Positions 1 to 5,603 of a stretch of 8,224 nt of DNA are shown here, piece by piece (the first letter of the stretch is position 1; each line of letters opens with the position of its first letter). This stretch comes from Candidatus Dormiibacterota bacterium (GTDB lineage: Bacteria > Chloroflexota > Dormibacteria > Aeolococcales > Aeolococcaceae): assembly GCA_003170875.1 (NCBI GenBank), contig PMYJ01000054.1, positions 1 through 8,224 on the forward strand, given 5' to 3'. The translations under genes were made by a program, and so were the position numbers. The notes under the pieces are model-generated. The model saw only the letters and a program-made list of their open reading frames with translations, made no database searches and had not been told where the DNA came from.

Positions 1-48
1 GCTTCCGGGAATGCTGTCCCGCGCGTGCGGTCTCACTCGGATCGGTCA

Positions 49-275
49 CAGATGCACTCCTGTCTGGTGGTCGGCCGTCTGGAGTATGACGCGCCGCCAG
101 CCAGTCCGCGACAGTCGGCTGCGCCCTGTGACGGTGATCCAGATTCACTACTCGGGGCAGTCGCCGGCGTCGCCGCTCGGTTCTCGGAAGCTTGGAGGTC
201 GGCCCCGCGCATGACGCCTGGGTGGTCGGGGACGAGCCGTGCGTCGCCCTCGACTTCGGGGCGATCGCCCCCTGA
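49..275 (+). pseudogene. Cupin-domain protein remnant (degraded)
   Basis: No intact gene is visible in the first 319 bases, but pieces resemble a small cupin-domain protein. In one frame, codons from 192 to the TGA at 273-275 read LEVGP then AHDAWVVGDEPCVALDF, which closely resembles the C-terminal strands of cupins that end in GHDAWVVGDEP plus a hydrophobic strand. In another frame, bases 49-87 read QMHSCLVVGRLEYD, like the HVGYVVSGRL strand of the same family. The frame of the tail is interrupted by stops at 87, 129 and 135, and the usual PGD-xxx-IPPG segment between the EVGP and HDAW blocks is absent. The pieces therefore cannot form one protein without several indels. I read this as a decayed gene. 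It could also be chance similarity for the upstream piece; the tail is the stronger evidence. Confidence 0.42.
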
Positions 276-319
276 GGCGTCGTGAGGCACACGGCGTCGG
301 GAAGCGCGGCAACGCGACA

Positions 320-753
320 ATGCAGTCCATGACCACGCTGGATGGGGCATTCCTTCTCGCCGGCCGAGTGCTCTTCGCGGCGCTTTTTGTCTACTCCGCG
401 CGGGGGCACATCCAGCGGCATCCCCAGTATGTCCGCGTTGCCACCGGGAAGCTGCCGATCGCCTTCCTCGCCGCGTGCCCACCGGCCTCTACCTGATCCT
501 GGCGTCCGTCTCCCTCATCGCGGGCATCTGGACGGACATCGGCTCGTTGATGATTGCGGCGTTCCTGGTTCCCACCACCCTCTTGTTCCATCCCTTCTGG
601 ACCGTCTCGGACCCGGCCGCCCGTCGCACCCAGGTGAGCGGCTTCTACCGGAATCTGACCCTGATCGGAGCTGCGCTGGCACTCTTTGCGCTGTTCGCGG
701 CGGCGGGCCACGTCCCCTTCGCGGTCACCGGCCCGGCCCTCAACCTGCGCTAG
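320..753 (+). pseudogene. DoxX-family membrane protein gene, frameshifted
   Basis: Two frames together spell one DoxX-like integral membrane protein of about 145 residues, a normal family length. The first frame starts at ATG 320 (a second ATG lies at 329) and encodes a first hydrophobic helix followed by YSARGHIQRHPQY, typical of the family N-terminus. The second frame, from about 475 to the TAG at 751-753, encodes the remaining helices, including GIWTDIGSLMIAAFLVPTTL and the HPFW signature, then a final helix. Joining them needs one extra base near 475; reading GCGGTG instead of GCGTG would give a smooth A-A-V-P-T-G join. Without it, translation ends at TGA 494-496 after 58 residues. No classical slippery heptamer is visible, so I favour a disabling deletion or a sequence error over programmed frameshifting. 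DoxX proteins are small four-helix membrane proteins, some linked to redox or thiol stress. Confidence 0.78.
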
Positions 754-771
754 CGGCGATCAGCGCCCCCT

Positions 772-813
772 GCCCGCCAGGGGAGAATTCACCTCTCCGG
801 GGGATGGGCGGGC
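772..813 (+). terminator. Possible hairpin terminator after the doxX-like gene
   Basis: An inverted repeat starts 19 bases after the DoxX stop. GCCCGCC (772-778) pairs with GGCGGGC (807-813), and an inner GGAGA (782-786) pairs with TCTCC (794-798), with unpaired bases between the two stems. No T-run follows, so it is at best a non-canonical terminator. It lies in the 162-base gap before the BON gene, where I see nothing else recognisable. Confidence 0.3.
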
Positions 814-915
814 GCGATCCGCGCGCGTAACCTTTGCCCTGAGCCCGGCGATCTCTCTCGACATCGGTCCGCTGGGCCGCTCGTCGCCGCCGTCCGCCGA
901 TCGACCGGGGAAGCC

Positions 916-1335
916 ATGAAGCGCCTACGCATCGTCGGGGTGGGCGCGGTCGCCGCCGCGGCCGCCGCCTTCTTCTTCCAGCCGCGCAAGGGGGCCGAGC
1001 GCCGCGAGGCAGTCCGACGAGGCGGAAAGCGCCTGGCCCGTCACGGGGCCAATGCCACCTCTCTGATCGGCACCCGCCGGCATCGGACAGGGGCGGCGGT
1101 GGCGGACGTGGTGGCGCGGATCGAGGACGCGTTGCTGGAGGGGCTCGGCGCCGACGGGTTCTCGCTCCGGGTCATCGCCGGCGACGACGACACCCTGACG
1201 GTCCGAGGCGAGGTGGACTCGCTCGACCTGATCCGCCGTGCCAGCGAGGTGATCGAGAGGGCGCGCGGTGGGGCGGAGGTGGTCAACCTGATCCGGCTGC
1301 GAGTTCCGTCCGCCGGGGGGGCCCTAGCCAGCTGA
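916..1335 (+). CDS. BON-domain protein with N-terminal membrane anchor
   Basis: The 139-residue product begins with a short basic stretch and one hydrophobic segment (about residues 6-21, Ala-rich, ending FFFQPRKG). This matches the family pattern of an anchor followed by an FDP-x-G-like motif and a basic run (RREAVRRGGKRLARHG). A BON domain spans roughly residues 64-130: a helix (VADVVARIEDALLEGL), a strand-turn DTLTVRGEV, a second helix and the closing strand VVNLIRLRV. BON domains are thought to bind phospholipid or other envelope components. The protein probably faces the envelope from the inner membrane, but its exact role is unknown. ATG 916 is preceded by GGGGAAG at good spacing. The gene stands alone, 162 bases after the DoxX remnant and with a hairpin at its end. 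Closely related proteins are common in Actinobacteria and neighbouring phyla (family knowledge). Confidence 0.8.
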   Translation: MKRLRIVGVGAVAAAAAAFFFQPRKGAERREAVRRGGKRLARHGANATSLIGTRRHRTGAAVADVVARIEDALLEGLGADGFSLRVIAGDDDTLTVRGEVDSLDLIRRASEVIERARGGAEVVNLIRLRVPSAGGALAS

Positions 1336-1363
1336 GCCCGGGTGGCATTCCCGGGAACGGGCT
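1335..1363 (+). terminator. Hairpin just after the BON-domain gene
   Basis: Two overlapping inverted repeats begin at the stop codon. AGCCCG (1335-1340) pairs with CGGGCT (1358-1363), or alternatively CCCGGG (1337-1342) pairs with CCCGGG (1350-1355) around a 7-base loop. There is no U-tract. It could end the BON transcript, or lie in the leader of the small ORF at 1367. Confidence 0.3.
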
Positions 1364-1366
1364 GCC

Positions 1367-1642
1367 ATGCTGGCGCGTTGCAGGGACGTGCGCACGCGCA
1401 GGATCGCGGTCACGGTCGTGGGCTGGGACGCTCTCCTCTACACGATCACCTTCTACCCGCTGAGCGGCTCCGGCCAGACCTACGACGTCTCGGGATGGGT
1501 GTGCCCCAAGAACGTTGACGTGAGTGTGGGGACGACCCAGCAACCCCCCCTGAACGACCAGGGTTGCTCGGTCATCCGCCTCGTGGCCGGTCTCCTTCCC
1601 CCGAGGGCCGCCGGGACTGTGGGCGCGGGCGCGGACTGCTGA
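1367..1642 (+). CDS. Small hypothetical protein, possibly membrane-anchored
   Basis: I do not recognise this 91-residue product. Codon third positions in this frame are overwhelmingly G or C, as in the real genes around it, which favours coding. Residues 12-32 (RIAVTVVGWDALLYTITFYPL) are hydrophobic apart from one Asp and could be a signal anchor. A polar stretch with Cys46 and Cys67 follows, then SVIRLVAGLLP, which looks like the start of a second helix but runs into PPRAAGTVGAGADC and stops. That end looks abrupt, so the gene may be truncated or frameshifted near 1600. ATG 1367 has GGGAACGGG upstream. An alternative start is GTG 1388, directly before the basic RTRR, which would give a more typical anchor. 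It lies on the same strand as, and 48 bases before, ligC. Confidence 0.48.
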   Translation: MLARCRDVRTRRIAVTVVGWDALLYTITFYPLSGSGQTYDVSGWVCPKNVDVSVGTTQQPPLNDQGCSVIRLVAGLLPPRAAGTVGAGADC

Positions 1643-1677
1643 GCCGGCTCGCTCCAGCCGCTCGGCGACCCCTGACG

Positions 1678-1683
1678 TACGAT
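1678..1683 (+). promoter_or_regulatory. Candidate -10 element for leaderless ligC
   Basis: TACGAT matches the TAnnnT -10 pattern and ends 7 bases before ATG 1691. That is the distance at which transcription would begin at or next to the start codon, as in leaderless actinobacterial mRNAs. No clear -35 is visible. The GGAG at 1685-1688 is only two bases from the ATG, too close for a standard ribosome binding site, which fits a leaderless reading. Confidence 0.35.
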
Positions 1684-1690
1684 CGGAGCA

Positions 1691-2719
1691 ATGCCCACAC
1701 TCCACCCGCCCCTCCAGCCCATGCTCTGCCGCTCCGCGGACGACATCCCCGCAGCGCCCGGCCTCGTCTACGAGCCCAAGTGGGACGGCTTCCGCTGCAT
1801 CGTCTTCCGCGAGGGCGATTCAATCCACCTGGAGAGCCGTAACAGCCTGCCCCTGCAGCGCTACTTCCCCGAGCTTCTCGACCCGCTCCGGGCGGCCCTT
1901 TCCGAGCAGGCGGTGGTCGACGGCGAGATCGTGATCGCCGGCCCGCGCGGCCTCGACTTCGACGCCCTCCAGCTCCGCCTCCACCCCGCCGAATCGCGGG
2001 TGCGCATGCTCGCGGCGGAGAGCCCGGCGACCTTCATCGCCTTCGACCTGCTGGCGAGCGGGGACGAGGACCTCCGCGGGCAGCCGCTCGTCGACCGCAC
2101 CGCTCGCCTCCACGCCCAGCTCACCCCCAACCCCCAGGTGGCCCTCACCCCGCAGACCACCGACCCCGAGGAGGCGGCGTCCTGGTTCATCCGCTACGAG
2201 GGCGCCGGCTGCGACGGGGTGGTCGCCAAGCCGCTCGACTCGACGTACCGGAGCGGAGACCGCGGCTGGATCAAGGTCAAGCATCTTCGCACCGTCGACG
2301 CTGTGGTCGGCGGATACCGCCGGGACCTCAAGGTCGAGGCGGTGGCATCCCTCCTGCTCGGCCTATACGACACGGACGGAGTTCTCCACCACGTCGGCCA
2401 CACCGCGTCGTTCTCGGCTGCCGAGCGCCGCGACCTGCTGGTGCGGCTGCGGCCCCTGGAGGGCGGCACCTCCTTCGGTGCGGGGAGGACACCGGGTGGG
2501 CCGTCGCGATGGACGAGGGGTCGTGATGCGGACTGGGTGGCCGTGCGTCCCGACCTGGTCTGCGAGGTCGCATTCGACCATCTGCAGGGCAACCGCTTCC
2601 GCCAAGCCTCCCGCTTTCTGCGCTGGCGCCCCGACAAGGCCGCGACCGAATGCGGGTACGACCAGCTCCTGCCTCCCCATCCCTTCGACCTGGGGGCGAT
2701 CCTGGAGTCCCGCACGTAG
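1691..2719 (+). CDS. ligC: ATP-dependent DNA ligase, LigC type
   Basis: This enzyme seals DNA nicks using ATP through a covalent lysyl-AMP intermediate. The 342-residue product has the full nucleotidyltransferase motif set: motif I EPKWDGFR with nucleophile Lys30, the SRN around Arg50, motif III VVDGEI (Glu79), motif IIIa FIAFDLL (115-121), motif IV DGVVAK (175-180) and motif V WIKVKH (193-198). A C-terminal OB-fold region follows (about 200-342, with SRW, EVAFDH and RFLRWRPDK). Length, the MPPLQPML-like N-terminus and the LDFDALQLRLHPAESRVRML block closely match mycobacterial LigC rather than the ligase domain of multidomain LigD. No polymerase or nuclease domain is fused. Mycobacterial LigC works with Prim-PolC in gap repair, and a Prim-PolC-like gene lies at 4605-5603. 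ATG 1691 is chosen because its N-terminus aligns with the family. The gene converges on the sigma factor gene with 14 bases between stops. Confidence 0.93.
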   Translation: MPTLHPPLQPMLCRSADDIPAAPGLVYEPKWDGFRCIVFREGDSIHLESRNSLPLQRYFPELLDPLRAALSEQAVVDGEIVIAGPRGLDFDALQLRLHPAESRVRMLAAESPATFIAFDLLASGDEDLRGQPLVDRTARLHAQLTPNPQVALTPQTTDPEEAASWFIRYEGAGCDGVVAKPLDSTYRSGDRGWIKVKHLRTVDAVVGGYRRDLKVEAVASLLLGLYDTDGVLHHVGHTASFSAAERRDLLVRLRPLEGGTSFGAGRTPGGPSRWTRGRDADWVAVRPDLVCEVAFDHLQGNRFRQASRFLRWRPDKAATECGYDQLLPPHPFDLGAILESRT

Positions 2720-2733
2720 CAGCCGGTGCCCGC

Positions 2734-3618
2734 CTACTCGGTGGGGAGGAGGTTGGCGGCGATCCTCGCGACGCGTTCGGGATCGGCGATGGCATCGATC
2801 TCGACGATTCTGCCGTCGCTGACGGTGAAGCCCATCACCGTCAGCGGGCGCCCGTCCACCGTGACGATCACCCCGGCCGCGCCGTTCACAAGCGCGGGGA
2901 GCACCTCTGCACCCGGGAGGCCGGAGCGCAGCCCGCGCAGCGCCTGGCGGGCCACCACCGCCGCCCCGTTGCGCACCATCGACGCGGCGGACGGGGCGGC
3001 GCCGGCGTCCAGACGCAGCACCACCGCTGGGTCGAGCAGCGCGACCAGGGCGTCGAAGTCGCCCGCGCGGGCCGCTTGGAAGAAGGCGTCGACCACCTCA
3101 TGCTGGCGCGCGAGGTCGGCGTCCGGAGTCGGCACCTCCGCGCCCTTGATCCGCCGGCGCGCCCGGCTTGCCAGCTGCCTCGCCGCCACGGGCGTGCGGC
3201 CCACCATCGGGGCGATCTGCTCGAAGGGAAGCTGGAACATGTCGTGGAGCACGAAGGCGAGGCGCTCCGCCGGGGCCAGGGTGTCGAGTACGACGAGCAG
3301 GGCGAGGCCGACCGAATCGGCGAGCAGCGCCTGCTCCTCAGGTGAGGCGATGACTGGATCGGGCACGTGCACGGGGAGCGACTCCTCGCGGCGCACGTTG
3401 CGGGAGCGCAGCGTGTTGAGACATACACGGGCGACGACCGTCGTCAGCCACGCCTGCAGGTTCTCGACCTCGCTCGGGCCGGTCCGGCTGAGCCGCAGCC
3501 AGGCGTCCTGGACCGCGTCGTCGGCCTCGGTGAGCGACCCCAGCATCCGGTACGCCACCGCCCGCAAATGGGCCCGGTGCTCTTCGAAACGGTCCGCAAG
3601 CCATTCCTGGTCAGCCAC
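2734..3618 (-). CDS. SigJ/ECF41-like sigma factor with C-terminal SnoaL-like domain
   Basis: This is an alternative RNA polymerase sigma factor of 294 residues. Region 2 spans about 8-75 (HLRAVAYRMLGSLTEADDAV, then VQDAWLRL). A linker contains VPDPVI (85-90), comparable to the PEP-type linker motif of ECF41. Region 4 spans about 105-158 (LDTLAPAERLAFVLHDMF, then the helix-turn-helix IAPMVGRTPVAARQLASRARRRI). From about 172 to the end is a SnoaL-like (NTF2-fold) domain ending in DGRIVEIDAIADPERVARI, which in this group replaces a separate anti-sigma factor as the regulator. The DGGG motif expected near 204 reads DAGAA, so it is altered. GTG 3618 is the start: an in-frame TGA lies just upstream, and AAGGAG sits 11 bases away. 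It is divergent from the NmrA-like gene, with a matching promoter on each strand, suggesting autoregulation. The signal is unknown. It may belong to ECF56 or another SnoaL-fused group rather than ECF41 itself. Confidence 0.9.
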   Translation of the reverse strand: MADQEWLADRFEEHRAHLRAVAYRMLGSLTEADDAVQDAWLRLSRTGPSEVENLQAWLTTVVARVCLNTLRSRNVRREESLPVHVPDPVIASPEEQALLADSVGLALLVVLDTLAPAERLAFVLHDMFQLPFEQIAPMVGRTPVAARQLASRARRRIKGAEVPTPDADLARQHEVVDAFFQAARAGDFDALVALLDPAVVLRLDAGAAPSAASMVRNGAAVVARQALRGLRSGLPGAEVLPALVNGAAGVIVTVDGRPLTVMGFTVSDGRIVEIDAIADPERVARIAANLLPTE

Positions 3619-3619
3619 C

Positions 3620-3646
3620 GGTCACATAGCTCCTTCTCAGCGTGTC
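3620..3646 (+). promoter_or_regulatory. ECF41-like promoter reading towards the NmrA-like gene
   Basis: GGTCACA (3620-3626), exactly 16 bases, then TGTC (3643-3646). From memory, the ECF41 consensus is TGTCACA-N16-CGTC; this site matches six of seven and three of four positions. Predicted transcription would start near 3653-3655, leaving a leader of about 58 bases with AGGAGG at 3703-3708 before ATG 3713. A small stem, CGGGC (3681-3685) with GCCCG (3692-3696), lies in that leader. Confidence 0.5.
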
Positions 3647-3655
3647 TGAGGGGTA

Positions 3656-3682
3656 GACCCGCGAGATCGAGCAGATGTGACG
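3656..3682 (-). promoter_or_regulatory. ECF41-like promoter reading towards the sigma factor gene
   Basis: On the minus strand, CGTCACA (3682-3676), exactly 16 bases, then GGTC (3659-3656). It has the same architecture and the same number of matches to the recalled ECF41 consensus as the plus-strand site. Predicted transcription would start near 3649, giving a leader of about 30 bases that holds the sigma gene's AAGGAG (3635-3630). The two promoters face each other with their -10 elements 9 bases apart. Confidence 0.5.
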
Positions 3683-3712
3683 GGCGGATCGGCCCGTGGA
3701 TCAGGAGGAACC

Positions 3713-4522
3713 ATGGCAGCACGGATTCTGGTCATCGGCGGCACCGGTAGGCTGGGGCGGCCCGTGGTCGCGCTGCTGCGAGACGCCGGCTGCGAAGTGC
3801 GCGTGGTCACCCGCCACCGGGGTGACGCTGGAGAAGGCATCGAGCATATGGTGGGCGACCTTCACACCGGCGAGGGGATCGAGCCCGCGCTGGCGGGGGT
3901 CGCGACCGTCGTGAACTGCGCCGGCAGCCCCAAGGGCGATCAGGGGATGGCCGAGACCCTGGTGCGGGCGGCGCAGCGGGCGGGAACTCCACACCTCGTC
4001 AACATCTCCGTGGTGGGCGTCGACCGGGTGCCGATCCGGAGTCGCGTCGACCGTGCCATGTTCGGCTACTTCGCCGCCAAGCTGGCCGCTGAGCGAGTGA
4101 TCTCCGGATCTGGACTTCCCTGGACGACGCTACGTGCCACCCAATTTCAGGACGCCTTCGTCTGGTTGGCCCGGGGGATGTCGCGGCTGCCGGTGATGCC
4201 GGTCGCGGCCGGGGTCCGCTTCCAGCCGGTGGACACCCGGGAGGTTGCGGCTCGGGTCGCGGCGCTCGCCCTCGGCGAGCCCGCCGGGCTCGTGCCCGAG
4301 ATGGCCGGGCCGCGCGTGTACGCCATGGGCGATCTGCTCCGCGGTTACCTGAGGGCCAGCCACCGCCACCGCGTGCTCCTCCCCCTGCACATGCCCGGTG
4401 GGGCCGCCCGCGCGATCCGAGCGGGCGCCAACCTCGCTCCCGAGGGGGCCGTCCTGGGTCGCCGCACCTGGGAGGAGTGCCTCGACGACGAGGTGGGCTC
4501 GAGGCGGCGGGCGCGTCGCTGA
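3713..4522 (+). CDS. NmrA-like / atypical SDR NAD(P)-binding protein
   Basis: The 269-residue product has a Rossmann fold. ILVIGGTGRLG (5-15) is the dinucleotide-binding GxxGxxG turn, an RVVTRHR strand (30-36) is compatible with NADP binding, and VVNCAGS (66-72) is the next core strand. Tyr119 and Lys123 (YFAAK) occupy the YxxxK positions, and TTLRATQFQD (138-147) is typical of the NmrA/atypical SDR group. The substrate is unknown. Such proteins can be epimerases, quinone or flavin-type reductases, or redox sensors. ATG 3713 is chosen because AGGAGG lies four bases upstream and the Rossmann motif begins immediately after; the frame stays open to GTG 3677 but that extension has no family match. 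It is divergent from the sigma factor gene and has its own ECF41-like promoter. Oxidoreductase or epimerase genes are a known companion of ECF41 sigma factors, so this is probably the sigma factor's target gene (inference). Confidence 0.87.
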   Translation: MAARILVIGGTGRLGRPVVALLRDAGCEVRVVTRHRGDAGEGIEHMVGDLHTGEGIEPALAGVATVVNCAGSPKGDQGMAETLVRAAQRAGTPHLVNISVVGVDRVPIRSRVDRAMFGYFAAKLAAERVISGSGLPWTTLRATQFQDAFVWLARGMSRLPVMPVAAGVRFQPVDTREVAARVAALALGEPAGLVPEMAGPRVYAMGDLLRGYLRASHRHRVLLPLHMPGGAARAIRAGANLAPEGAVLGRRTWEECLDDEVGSRRRARR

Positions 4523-4530
4523 GATCCCGC

Positions 4531-4558
4531 GGGCCGCCACGGACGCACCGCGCGGCCC
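4531..4558. terminator. Possible bidirectional hairpin between convergent genes
   Basis: GGGCCGC (4531-4537) and GCGGCCC (4552-4558) form a perfect 7-bp GC stem around a 14-base loop. It lies in the 82-base gap between the convergent NmrA-like and polymerase genes, where a terminator serving both strands is expected. It has no T-run on either side. Confidence 0.38.
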
Positions 4559-4604
4559 CTGGCTGGGCGGAGCGAGGCTTGCGACGTGATGCGGGGATAG
4601 TTCG

Positions 4605-5603
4605 TCAGCTCTTGCGAGCGCGGGACGGTGCCACCCGGCGCGGCTCGTCGTCGCCCTTGGGGAAGTGGGGCGGCCAGGGGGCGTCGCCCAGTCCCTCGCG
4701 CTCGTCGCGGTCGGCCAGCTCCAGCAGGGTGTCCAGCCGGTGCGCGACGCTGTCGATGCCGGCGCCCGGGTCACCTCTTTGGACGAATCGGCGTGGCACC
4801 GTCTCCACGGTCAGGTCGGCGGGTTCGACGTCGGCCACCTCGTCCCACTCCAGCGGGCAGGAGACCCGCGCATCGGGCACGGGCCGCACCGAGTAGGCGC
4901 TGGCGACGGTGCGATCCCGGGCGTTCTGGTTGTAGTCGATGAAGACGCCGTGGCGCTCCTCCTTCCACCACTTGCTGGTGGCGAGGGCCGGGGCGCGGCG
5001 CTCGACCTCGCGGGCGAGTGCGAGTGCGGCTCGGCGGACCTTGGTGAAGCCGTGCTCGGGGACGATCCGCACGTTGATGTGGATCCCTCGCGATCCCGAC
5101 GTCTTGGGATAGCCTTGCAGGCCCATCGCCTCGAGCACCTCGCGCACCACCAGCGCCACCTTCCGGATGTCGGAGAAGGGGACGTCGGGCTGAGGGTCGA
5201 GGTCGACGCGCAGCTCGTCGGGATGGTCGGTGTCGCCGCTTCGCACCGGCCAGGGATTGATGTCGATGCAGCCGAGGTTGACCGACCAGATCAGCGCCGC
5301 CAGCGAGTCGATGACCAGCAGGTCGGCGCTGCGACCGCTCGGAAACTGCACCGTGGTGGTGCGCAGGAAGCCGGCGTCGCCGACGGGAGCGCGCTTCTGG
5401 AAGAAGTACGGGCCGGCCGCCCCGTTCGGGTAGCGCTTGAGGACAGACGGCCGGTCGAAGCAGCCCGTGAGCGCTCCCTCACCGACCGCGAGGTAGTAGT
5501 CGATGAGCTGCCGCTTGGTGATCCCACGATCGGCGAAGAAGAGCTTGTCGCCGTTGCTGATCGCGAGGTCCCGGCCGTCGACCTCGACGGTCTCCGCGCT
5601 CAC
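4605..5603 (-). CDS. Stand-alone LigD-type polymerase/primase (Prim-PolC-like)
   Basis: This is an archaeo-eukaryotic-primase-fold polymerase, the type that fills short DNA gaps and usually prefers ribonucleotides. The 332-residue product carries the metal-binding pair Asp134 and Asp136 in RVDLDP, the phosphate-binding TSGSRGIHI (168-175), and a third candidate metal ligand, Asp223, in FIDYNQN. YFFQKRAP (66-73) and TVQFPSGR are also family-typical. There is no fused ligase or nuclease domain, and NPWPVR plus DHPDELRVDLDP resembles mycobacterial Prim-PolC more than LigD. The start GTG 5603 is chosen because it overlaps the upstream nucleotidase stop as GTGA and the homologous sequence starts right after it; an upstream extension to 5663 would overlap that gene by 64 bases and has no family match. 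It is the last gene of the minus-strand run. The ligC gene nearby is its likely functional partner (inference from mycobacteria). Confidence 0.9.
   Translation of the reverse strand: MSAETVEVDGRDLAISNGDKLFFADRGITKRQLIDYYLAVGEGALTGCFDRPSVLKRYPNGAAGPYFFQKRAPVGDAGFLRTTTVQFPSGRSADLLVIDSLAALIWSVNLGCIDINPWPVRSGDTDHPDELRVDLDPQPDVPFSDIRKVALVVREVLEAMGLQGYPKTSGSRGIHINVRIVPEHGFTKVRRAALALAREVERRAPALATSKWWKEERHGVFIDYNQNARDRTVASAYSVRPVPDARVSCPLEWDEVADVEPADLTVETVPRRFVQRGDPGAGIDSVAHRLDTLLELADRDEREGLGDAPWPPHFPKGDDEPRRVAPSRARKS

Noticed and set aside
470..480. Programmed ribosomal frameshift in the doxX-like gene
   Set aside because: No slippery heptamer or strong downstream stimulator is visible, and the family is not known for recoding.
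33..482. 149-residue minus-strand open frame over the first 480 bases
   Set aside because: Arg/Pro-rich with no recognisable motif, and it is antisense to the DoxX N-terminus and the cupin-like tail.
1641..1650. Perfect 10-bp palindrome GAGCCGGCTC before ligC
   Set aside because: Short GC palindromes are expected by chance at this base composition, and it overlaps a stop codon; no second copy supports an operator.
2726..3649. Long plus-strand open frames opposite the sigma factor gene (also 2650-3345)
   Set aside because: They are low-complexity Ser/Arg/Ala-rich readings of the antisense strand; the minus strand encodes a clear ECF sigma factor over the same bases.
1691..5603. A split or broken multidomain LigD
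   Set aside because: The ligase and polymerase genes lie on opposite strands and each matches stand-alone LigC and Prim-PolC types, so this is not one LigD gene broken in two.
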